Shown here in pieces: positions 1 to 4,862 of a DNA stretch of 5,291 bases. Every line of letters begins with the position of its first letter. Position 1 is the stretch's first letter. The translations under genes and the position numbers were made by a program. Under the pieces are notes generated by a model. That model ran no database searches and had not been told where the DNA came from. It worked only from the letters and a program-made list of their open reading frames with translations. This DNA is from CAZOZK01 sp964584245 (lineage in GTDB: Bacteria > Patescibacteriota > Microgenomatia > UBA1400 > PJMF01): the NCBI GenBank assembly GCA_964584245.1, contig CAZOZK010000070.1:1-5291 (forward strand), read 5' to 3'.

Positions 1-599
1 ATGAGGGTGTTTCAACCTCTACACAGTCAAATGAGCGGCTTGAATTTTTGGGGGATGCAGTGCTCGAGTTAATCACCACCGAATTTCTGTACGAAAAAAT
101 GCCCGAGGAACCAGAAGGTACACTCACTGCATACCGCAGTGCGTTGGTAAAAACCACCACCTTGGCCGAGCTCGCACTTGAGCTAGGACTGGGCAAAGCG
201 CTCCTTATTAGTAAAGGAGAAGAGGCGACCGGAGGTCGCCTCAACGAAAGTCTATTGGCCGACACAGTTGAAGCTGTCATTGGCGCGCTGTATCTGGACC
301 AAGGCCACGACGCGGTCAGTGCATTTTTGCACACCCATCTGTTTACCAAATTTGATGTCATCCGAGATCAAAAACTCTACCGTGATCCAAAAAGTGTCTT
401 GCAAGAAGAAGTACAGGCGCTTGGACTGCCAACTCCAACCTATGAAGTGCTGGGTGAGGTCGGTCCAGATCACGAAAAAGAGTTCACTGTCCAGGTGTTA
501 GTAGGGGAGACACCTCAAGGAATAGGCACCGGAAAAAGCAAGCAACTGGCCCAACAAGCTGCTGCAGATCAGGCACTTGAGAAAATGGCAATTAAGTGA
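1..599 (+). CDS. rnc: Ribonuclease III, 3' part (5' end outside window)
   Basis: RNase III cleaves double-stranded RNA and processes rRNA precursors and some mRNAs in the cytoplasm. The frame is open from base 3 and gives 198 residues. The usual length is about 220-240, so roughly 25-35 N-terminal residues lie outside the window. Near the start is the family signature NERLEFLGDAVLEL (bases 33-74), carrying the first catalytic Glu and Asp. The second acidic pair is in ADTVEAVIGALYLD (Asp and Glu, around base 260-300). A double-stranded RNA-binding domain follows from about base 390 to the end (DPKSVLQEEVQ, then GTGKSKQLAQQAAADQAL). All four metal-binding acidic positions appear present, so the enzyme should be active. 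The stop TGA is followed at once by an in-frame TAG. It lies 36 bases ahead of rpsP on the same strand and is probably co-transcribed with it. The identification is very secure. Confidence 0.97.
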   Translation, partial: EGVSTSTQSNERLEFLGDAVLELITTEFLYEKMPEEPEGTLTAYRSALVKTTTLAELALELGLGKALLISKGEEATGGRLNESLLADTVEAVIGALYLDQGHDAVSAFLHTHLFTKFDVIRDQKLYRDPKSVLQEEVQALGLPTPTYEVLGEVGPDHEKEFTVQVLVGETPQGIGTGKSKQLAQQAAADQALEKMAIK

Positions 600-635
600 T
601 AGACTTCTCGTCTAACTAATAGAAAATATAGAACT

Positions 636-1115
636 ATGTTAAAGATCAAATTAGCTCGATTCGGTAAAAAGAACCAACCACACTATCGTATAGTGGTAAA
701 CGAAGCACGCGACAAACGCGATGGCAGTAGTGTAGAAACCCTTGGTCACTACGCACCAACCCAGACTCCAAAACAATTAGTAATCAACGTTGAACTCTAC
801 AAAAAATGGATTGCAAAAGGTGCACAACCTACCCCAACCGTTGCAAGTTTGTTCACTCGTTATGAATCTGGAAATCCTTTCCCAGTTGCTCCAAAGAAAC
901 CATCCAAAAAAGCTCGTGCAAAAGTAGCTCTCGAAGCTGAAGCAAAAGCAGCTGCTGTAGAAGCAGAAAAGCAAGCTAAACTCGACGCCGCTCAAGCAGC
1001 TAAAGATGCCAAAGAAGCAGCAGCACAAGAGGCAGCAGCTCCAGAAGTAGCAGCTCCCGCAACCGCAGAGGTAGTCGAAACTACAGCTACTCCAGAGGCA
1101 GAAGTTACCGCGTAA
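636..1115 (+). CDS. rpsP: 30S ribosomal protein S16 with long C-terminal tail
   Basis: S16 is a primary 16S rRNA-binding protein needed for assembly of the small ribosomal subunit. The N-terminus MLKIKLARFGKKNQPHYRIV is typical of the family, and the S16 fold covers about residues 1-83 (SSVETLGHYAP, then LYKKWIAKGAQPTPTVASLF). The whole protein is 159 residues, against about 80-90 in most bacteria. The excess is a tail at residues 84-159 with 29 alanines. It begins basic (six Lys/Arg between residues 87 and 96) and ends without any Lys/Arg after residue 126 while keeping many Glu. It is probably helical or disordered. The ATG start is fixed by homology, although no clear Shine-Dalgarno sequence precedes it. 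Three in-frame stops in a row (TAA TAG TAA) close the gene. It sits between rnc and khpA in a probable operon. Confidence 0.97.
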   Translation: MLKIKLARFGKKNQPHYRIVVNEARDKRDGSSVETLGHYAPTQTPKQLVINVELYKKWIAKGAQPTPTVASLFTRYESGNPFPVAPKKPSKKARAKVALEAEAKAAAVEAEKQAKLDAAQAAKDAKEAAAQEAAAPEVAAPATAEVVETTATPEAEVTA

Positions 1116-1159
1116 TAGTAACCGCTTAAATTAGAACTTTTTAGTAAAAAAACCTATAC

Positions 1160-1163
1160 AAGG
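1160..1163 (+). promoter_or_regulatory. Ribosome binding site of khpA
   Basis: AAGG lies 6 bases before the khpA ATG. It is short but correctly spaced, and it supports this start, which also matches the family N-terminus. The upstream gene rpsP has no comparable site. Confidence 0.55.
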
Positions 1164-1169
1164 CACTCT

Positions 1170-1535
1170 ATGAAAAACCTCCTCGAATTTTTACTGCTTC
1201 ACTTAGTTGAACATCCAGAAGATATCGTTATCGATGTTGTCGAAGAAGAATCACAAACCCGTTTTGTTATTCACGTCCACCCAGAAGATATGGGTAAAGT
1301 AATCGGCAAACGCGGCGCTGTTATCGATGCTATTCGCAAAATTGCTCGAGTTCGCGCAGTCAAAGAAGGCATTCGTGCTTACGTCAGTGTAGCTGAAGTT
1401 GGCGAAACTTCACAACCTGCTCAAGCAGTTGATGACACTCAAGCAGAAATGTCTGACGAAGCTGGAGAAGCTCAAGAAGCAACTCAAGAAATTGAGGATT
1501 CAGCAGAAGTCAGTGAATCTGAAGTTACTGAGTAA
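1170..1535 (+). CDS. khpA: KH-domain RNA-binding protein KhpA (YlqC family) with acidic tail
   Basis: KhpA is a small cytoplasmic KH protein that binds many RNAs. In Gram-positive bacteria it pairs with KhpB and affects cell division and envelope control. The gene usually follows rpsP, as here (54-base gap). Residues 1-78 form the single KH domain: MKNLLEFLLLHLVEHPEDI, then the GxxG RNA-binding loop GKRG at residues 46-49 within VIGKRGAVIDAIRK. The family is normally about 75-85 residues, whereas this one has 121. The extra residues 79-121 hold 15 Asp/Glu and no Lys or Arg, so the tail is strongly acidic and probably disordered. A short Shine-Dalgarno AAGG stands 6 bases before the ATG. The common downstream partners rimM and trmD are absent, and a convergent pil operon begins 6 bases after the stop. 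The family call is secure. The tail's role is unknown. Confidence 0.93.
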   Translation: MKNLLEFLLLHLVEHPEDIVIDVVEEESQTRFVIHVHPEDMGKVIGKRGAVIDAIRKIARVRAVKEGIRAYVSVAEVGETSQPAQAVDDTQAEMSDEAGEAQEATQEIEDSAEVSESEVTE

Positions 1536-1538
1536 TTT

Positions 1539-1565
1539 CAACTACTGAGTAATCACCTCAAGTTG
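1539..1565. other. Imperfect hairpin across the khpA/pilO convergent junction
   Basis: CAACT (1539-1543) pairs with AGTTG (1561-1565). After a 2-base bulge, TGAG (1546-1549) pairs with CTCA (1557-1560) around a 7-base loop. The hairpin starts in the 6-base spacer between the two stop codons and covers the pilO stop and last codons. Neither strand has a proper T-run after it, so it is not a standard intrinsic terminator. It is the only structure I found that could limit read-through between the convergent blocks. Confidence 0.3.
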
Positions 1566-2381
1566 TTCAATTCCAAAAAGGTCTTTCAGTCCACCACCTC
1601 GTATCATGTCTTGTGACAGAATTACGGGATAGCGATAACTGGTGATTTCATTCATAAGTAGTTGTTGATTCACTGTAAGAGTTGGTACCGGCGCAGCCAA
1701 TGTTGCCGATACTACTTGAGTAAAAAAATATGTTTCAATCTCTAGGTCTGCTTCAAATGCTTCATTTGGATCAATCTTGGTCCCAGTTCGCTCAATTAAA
1801 CTCAGTTTGGTGACAGTCGTGAGTGGCGCAACCCGTTCGATATCCCTCAAGAAAATGTTGATGTTTGCCAACGATCCCGTGACTTTTAGATTCACTGCCA
1901 AGGCCTCTGAACCAGAAACTCCCGAGTTAGATCGAGCAGTGGTTACCGGCTTGCTGCTTTTTGCGCCGGCAGGAGATTTAGCAGCAGTGAGTGTGGCGCC
2001 TTCACTGGCGACTTTGCCTGGACTCAACGACAATTCGGAATACGAAACGCCTGATGCACCTGCAACTTCATTCATAGCCGAAAGCAACTCGAGCAGTGGT
2101 TTGCGAGATGGTAAAACACTGTTAATCTGGATTCCAGACGTAAAAAGCTGAGATTGTGGCAAACGCTGCAATTGTTGCGATTTTGATTCAAGTTGAGCAA
2201 TAGTTTTTTGTGCAGACTGCAATTTTGAGTATTGATCAACTAGGCTCGTTACTTGAGGAAAAATGAGAAATCCGAGTACTAATAAAATGAACAGGACCAA
2301 TCCCGCAGCAATCAACGCATAGCGGCGTGTGTGAACTAAGTACCTATAGTTAAATTTTTGTCCAAATAAAGTAAAGGTCAT
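1542..2381 (-). CDS. pilO: Type IV pilus inner-membrane platform protein PilO-like
   Basis: PilO pairs with PilN in the inner membrane to form the alignment platform of type IV pili. The 279-residue product has the expected layout. There is a short basic cytoplasmic N-terminus, one membrane helix at about residues 22-44, then a Gln/Ser-rich coiled-coil stretch at about 45-75 (for example SAQKTIAQLESKSQQLQRL). An extracytoplasmic part follows with two alpha/beta segments of ferredoxin-like pattern, at about 85-120 and 160-225. Between them, residues 121-160 form a Ser/Ala/Thr/Lys-rich low-complexity insert. A further 50-odd residues follow the second segment. The ATG overlaps the pilN stop as ATGA, and AAAGGA lies 9 bases upstream inside pilN, so translation is probably coupled. 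Sequence alone is weakly conserved in this family; the call rests on topology plus the pilM-pilN context. Confidence 0.82.
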   Translation of the reverse strand: MTFTLFGQKFNYRYLVHTRRYALIAAGLVLFILLVLGFLIFPQVTSLVDQYSKLQSAQKTIAQLESKSQQLQRLPQSQLFTSGIQINSVLPSRKPLLELLSAMNEVAGASGVSYSELSLSPGKVASEGATLTAAKSPAGAKSSKPVTTARSNSGVSGSEALAVNLKVTGSLANINIFLRDIERVAPLTTVTKLSLIERTGTKIDPNEAFEADLEIETYFFTQVVSATLAAPVPTLTVNQQLLMNEITSYRYPVILSQDMIRGGGLKDLFGIEQLEVITQ

Positions 2382-2938
2382 GTAGCTTTTTCCTTTGAAG
2401 CAAGTGTTACCGTAACCGTCAATGAATAGGTGCCTGTTTTACTTCGAGACAGATCGCTCTTTGCCAGCGTGGTAAAACGACCGAGCGTAGCGTCATTCTC
2501 GAGTAAATCAACAACTCTGTTAAAAGCAAAAACCGACTGAGATTCGAGGCGCAGAGACAAAACTCCGCCGGTAGATTGGAAATCGATATCTTTAATGAGC
2601 ACATCCGAGCCAAACAACTCGGTAAAGTAGCGAATAGCTTCCTGCTTGTCGCTGCGTTTGTTGATAAGCTGTGAAATAATCTGCAATTTACTCGATAAAA
2701 TCAACGCTGATTCCTCAAGATCTTCTTGTTGGAGAATTGCCGATTCAAGTGAGTTTTTCTTAGCCACACTTTCGCTCATACGATACTGAAGAAAAATATT
2801 CCCCGCTAATAGGGCAGACCCAATCACCACAATGCCAATGGCAACGAACATAACAATTCGGTAGTACTTGCGATCAGTTGCCTCGAGATTGGTGAGTTTC
2901 TTTCGATGCTGGTTCAAAAAGTTAACGGTTAATTGCAT
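2378..2938 (-). CDS. pilN: Type IV pilus inner-membrane protein PilN-like
   Basis: PilN links cytoplasmic PilM to the membrane partner PilO. In studied systems a short N-terminal motif, INLLP, binds a groove in PilM. Here the ATG at 2938 gives MQLTVNFLNQHRKK, where VNFLN at residues 5-9 occupies the place of INLLP. That decided the start. The upstream GTG at 2980 would add 14 unlike residues and overlap pilM. The 186-residue product has one membrane helix at about residues 28-50, a coiled-coil stretch at about 53-95, and an alpha/beta domain from about 97 to 181 that fits the ferredoxin-like fold of PilN. It starts 14 bases after the pilM stop with no visible Shine-Dalgarno, so ribosomes may re-initiate after pilM. 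It ends in a TGA overlapping the pilO start. The length matches the family. Confidence 0.87.
   Translation of the reverse strand: MQLTVNFLNQHRKKLTNLEATDRKYYRIVMFVAIGIVVIGSALLAGNIFLQYRMSESVAKKNSLESAILQQEDLEESALILSSKLQIISQLINKRSDKQEAIRYFTELFGSDVLIKDIDFQSTGGVLSLRLESQSVFAFNRVVDLLENDATLGRFTTLAKSDLSRSKTGTYSLTVTVTLASKEKAT
2391..2396 (-). promoter_or_regulatory. Ribosome binding site of pilO
   Basis: On the minus strand AAAGGA stands 9 bases before the pilO ATG, inside the last codons of pilN. Together with the ATGA stop/start overlap it supports the pilO start and coupled translation. Confidence 0.6.
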
Positions 2939-2952
2939 GTGGTTGAGTATTT

Positions 2953-3954
2953 TTATTGGCGCATGAGCAGTCCCATACACACTGCCAAAGACGTGTGGTT
3001 GGATTCGGGGATGGCGCCGGTTGCGCTAGCAAACGGCGCCACCACCAATACTTCTACCCCTACTTGTTCTGTAACATACTGCACAAAACCTGGCAATTGA
3101 GCGGTGCCGCCCGAAAGCAACACACGCTGGACCGACTCGGCTCCTGCTTGATTAGCAAAAAATCGCATCGACTTCACAATCTCATTGGTCAACGCCTTCA
3201 CACCTGGCTCAAGCGCTTGGCGAACCTTGCCTTGAAACTGTGTCTCATCCATACCATACGTCCGTTTGTACTGTTCTGCCTGGTTTGCATCCAATCCAAC
3301 CGTTTGCTGCAGTGCCTTAGTCAACATCTGGCCACCGGTCATGTGATTAAACACAAACGTTAACTCTCCTTTATGAACCATTCCCACACTCATGGTATTC
3401 GCACCAATGTGCACCACCAAGGTTGGGGGATCAATCGGCTCAAACTGGAGTGATCGGATCACCGAGAGCAACTGGGTTTCCAAAATAGTTGGCTCAATAC
3501 CAAGATCCATAAATATTTGCACATAGGTATCCACAATATGTTTGCGCGCACCAACCAGTAACACTCTCATCGGTTCATCTTTTCCTCGAGCGGGGCGATA
3601 CAACACCTCGTACTCCAGCGCCAATTCTTCTGGCGGAATAGGAATATGTTGCTCAGCCTGCCAGCCAATTGCCGAAGCCAGCTCGGCATCCGACAGCGAA
3701 GGAATCGAAATCACTTTGGTCGAAACGACACTTTCTGGCAAACTCAACCGCACATCGGTAATAGGAAACTTGTGGTCATTAATAAAATCATTGATCAAGT
3801 GCGTCATTTGCTCGGTCTGATTCGCATCCCCAGGAATACTAAATCCCAAGGTGTTAAATACTTCCGCCACGCGCAACACATCGACATTTCTGCCTGGTTT
3901 ACCCGCCACTGCTTTAATAGTATACGTGCCTAAATCGATTGCTAATGCTGACAT
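2953..3954 (-). CDS. pilM: Type IV pilus assembly protein PilM (actin-like ATPase family)
   Basis: PilM is a cytoplasmic FtsA/actin-like protein that holds the N-terminus of PilN and connects the pilus platform to the motor side. The 333 residues are close to the family's usual 340-360. Visible motifs are phosphate-1 ALAIDLGTYTIKAV (residues 3-16), an SHS2-like insertion region at about 65-160 (SLPESVVSTKVISIP, then IGWQAEQHIP), phosphate-2 LVVHIGANTMSVGMV (179-193), and the adenosine loop VLLSGGTAQLPGF (278-290). Phosphate-2 normally begins with Asp-Ile-Gly; here residue 182 is His (codon CAC), which may weaken ATP hydrolysis. AAAGGA lies 4 bases before the ATG, which supports the start. It follows the PilX-like gene after 26 bases and precedes pilN by 14 bases, in one probable operon. 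The identification is very secure. Confidence 0.95.
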   Translation of the reverse strand: MSALAIDLGTYTIKAVAGKPGRNVDVLRVAEVFNTLGFSIPGDANQTEQMTHLINDFINDHKFPITDVRLSLPESVVSTKVISIPSLSDAELASAIGWQAEQHIPIPPEELALEYEVLYRPARGKDEPMRVLLVGARKHIVDTYVQIFMDLGIEPTILETQLLSVIRSLQFEPIDPPTLVVHIGANTMSVGMVHKGELTFVFNHMTGGQMLTKALQQTVGLDANQAEQYKRTYGMDETQFQGKVRQALEPGVKALTNEIVKSMRFFANQAGAESVQRVLLSGGTAQLPGFVQYVTEQVGVEVLVVAPFASATGAIPESNHTSLAVCMGLLMRQ

Positions 3955-3958
3955 ATGT

Positions 3959-3964
3959 TCCTTT
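3959..3964 (-). promoter_or_regulatory. Ribosome binding site of pilM
   Basis: On the minus strand AAAGGA stands 4 bases before the pilM ATG, within the 26-base gap after the PilX-like gene. The same hexamer precedes pilO. pilN has no equivalent. Confidence 0.65.
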
Positions 3965-3980
3965 ATTTCTCATTTCCTCA

Positions 3981-4790
3981 CTACTTCACAATCGCATCTC
4001 CACTGAACACCGTGTAATCCATAATTGATGGGGTAGAGTTGAGCGATCGATTCACCTCAACAGCGCGGAACTCATTTCCCAAACTGTTTTCGGCCTCAGA
4101 ACGGATTTGGTAGCCTTGCACTGGCAGGGTCCAGTTTCCGCCTGCTACCAAAATATGTGTATCACTATAAAGTGCGGTAATTCGAACAAAATCGGTATTG
4201 TCAGGAATAGTCACAATCTGTCGGCGGCGGTAACCATCCAGACTCACCGTACCGGCCAGCGTAAAATTATCTCCTTGATCGCAGCCCGCGTACGCTTCAT
4301 TTTGTGTAGCGTAGGTTCCCGCATCCTCAATAAAATAGGTCACCAAAATTGACGCCACCGCACCGGTGCCGCAATTTGACTCTTTGGACCAACGAATATC
4401 GAGCGTATTACCACTCGTCATGCCGGTTACGTCAATCTTGACGCCAACCATCTCAAATAAACGCGTCTCGAGTTGATTGACTTTATTCACAGAATAATTT
4501 ACGGCCACGTCAGTTGAAGCAAAATCAGTCAACTCACCGGTAAAAGTGGTACCTTGAAAATCAAAATCTGCAGAGAGAGCTTGTTCAATTCCTGCCTCCG
4601 CGGCATTAAACACACGAGTGGATTCAACTTGCTGCTGGGCTAAAAACAAATCCTGACTACTTTGGGATGCAATAGAAATACCAATCGTGAGCAACACAAC
4701 CATGATCAACAGAATGATCACGCCTATCTGACCAGATTGGTTAGAGTTACCAGATGAGTTTGACCTCTGCTGGCTGACACGAATGTACAT
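3981..4790 (-). CDS. PilX-like pilus assembly / minor pilin-like membrane protein
   Basis: The 269-residue product resembles the PilX N-terminal family of minor pilin-like proteins, which associate with type IV pili or pseudopili. A polar Ser/Asn/Gln-rich leader (residues 1-20) is followed by a hydrophobic helix at about 21-42 (GVIILLIMVVLLTIGISI), a polar Gln-rich segment, and the family hallmark FNAAEAGIEQAL at 61-72. The rest is predicted to be extracytoplasmic and beta-rich, with only two cysteines (140 and 170), which could form a disulphide. The cleavage site is not canonical: the Gly at residue 20 is followed by Gln, and position +5 is Ile where major pilins have Glu. It is the first gene of the probable operon with pilM, pilN and pilO. 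I give no symbol because several PilX-like families share the N-terminus and the C-terminal part is unfamiliar. Confidence 0.72.
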   Translation of the reverse strand: MYIRVSQQRSNSSGNSNQSGQIGVIILLIMVVLLTIGISIASQSSQDLFLAQQQVESTRVFNAAEAGIEQALSADFDFQGTTFTGELTDFASTDVAVNYSVNKVNQLETRLFEMVGVKIDVTGMTSGNTLDIRWSKESNCGTGAVASILVTYFIEDAGTYATQNEAYAGCDQGDNFTLAGTVSLDGYRRRQIVTIPDNTDFVRITALYSDTHILVAGGNWTLPVQGYQIRSEAENSLGNEFRAVEVNRSLNSTPSIMDYTVFSGDAIVK

Positions 4791-4862
4791 ATCTCCATGA
4801 TAGAGATCTCTGGGGTCAAAGGCAAGAAGAGGTTATGTTCTCTTGAGGAAAATCTGTTATGA
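4791..4862 (-). promoter_or_regulatory. Candidate promoter/leader region of the pil operon
   Basis: This 72-base gap separates the deoxyribosyltransferase-like gene from the PilX-like gene. On the minus strand TTGCCT (4825-4820) and TATCAT (4802-4797) are 17 bases apart, an acceptable -35/-10 pair. A start 7 bases beyond the -10 would fall at 4790, the A of the ATG, giving a leaderless message. GGAG (4796-4793) lies only 2 bases before the ATG, too close for a good Shine-Dalgarno. The perfect palindrome AGAGATCTCT (4802-4811) fills part of the spacer. A small hairpin, AAGAG/CTCTT with an 8-base loop (4827-4844), lies further upstream without a T-run, so it is a poor terminator for the upstream gene. 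Short AT-rich motifs arise by chance; the promoter is tentative. Confidence 0.35.

Noticed and set aside
48..599. TTG at 48 as the start of rnc
   Set aside because: The frame is open upstream to base 3 and encodes the first half of the RNase III signature (NERLEF), so the true start lies outside the window.
600..614. TAGAC-TTCTC-GTCTA hairpin between rnc and rpsP
   Set aside because: It has a 5-base stem with no T-run. It is too weak to call a terminator, and alone it is poor evidence for an RNA-processing site.
777..1028. Minus-strand open frame rich in Phe, Cys and Ser opposite rpsP
   Set aside because: The odd composition is just the complement of the Ala/Lys/Glu codons in the S16 tail.
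1138..1150. TTTTT-AGT-AAAAA hairpin between rpsP and khpA as a terminator
   Set aside because: The stem is only A-T pairs with a 3-base loop and no T-run after it. rpsP and khpA are normally co-transcribed.
1131..1160. TTAGAA / TATACA as a separate khpA promoter
   Set aside because: The match is weak, the -10 overlaps the ribosome site, and transcription would start almost at the ATG although a Shine-Dalgarno is present.
1777..2151. Plus-strand open frame of 124 codons opposite pilO
   Set aside because: It is antisense to pilO within the low-complexity part of that gene and shows no family features; it is a frame shadow.
2939..2980. GTG at 2980 as the start of pilN
   Set aside because: It would overlap pilM by 28 bases, has no Shine-Dalgarno, and adds residues unlike PilN. 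The ATG at 2938 places the VNFLN motif at the N-terminus as the family requires.
2956..3363. Plus-strand open frame of 135 codons opposite pilM
   Set aside because: It lies wholly antisense to a well-conserved pilM, its product has no recognisable motifs, and no ribosome site is apparent.
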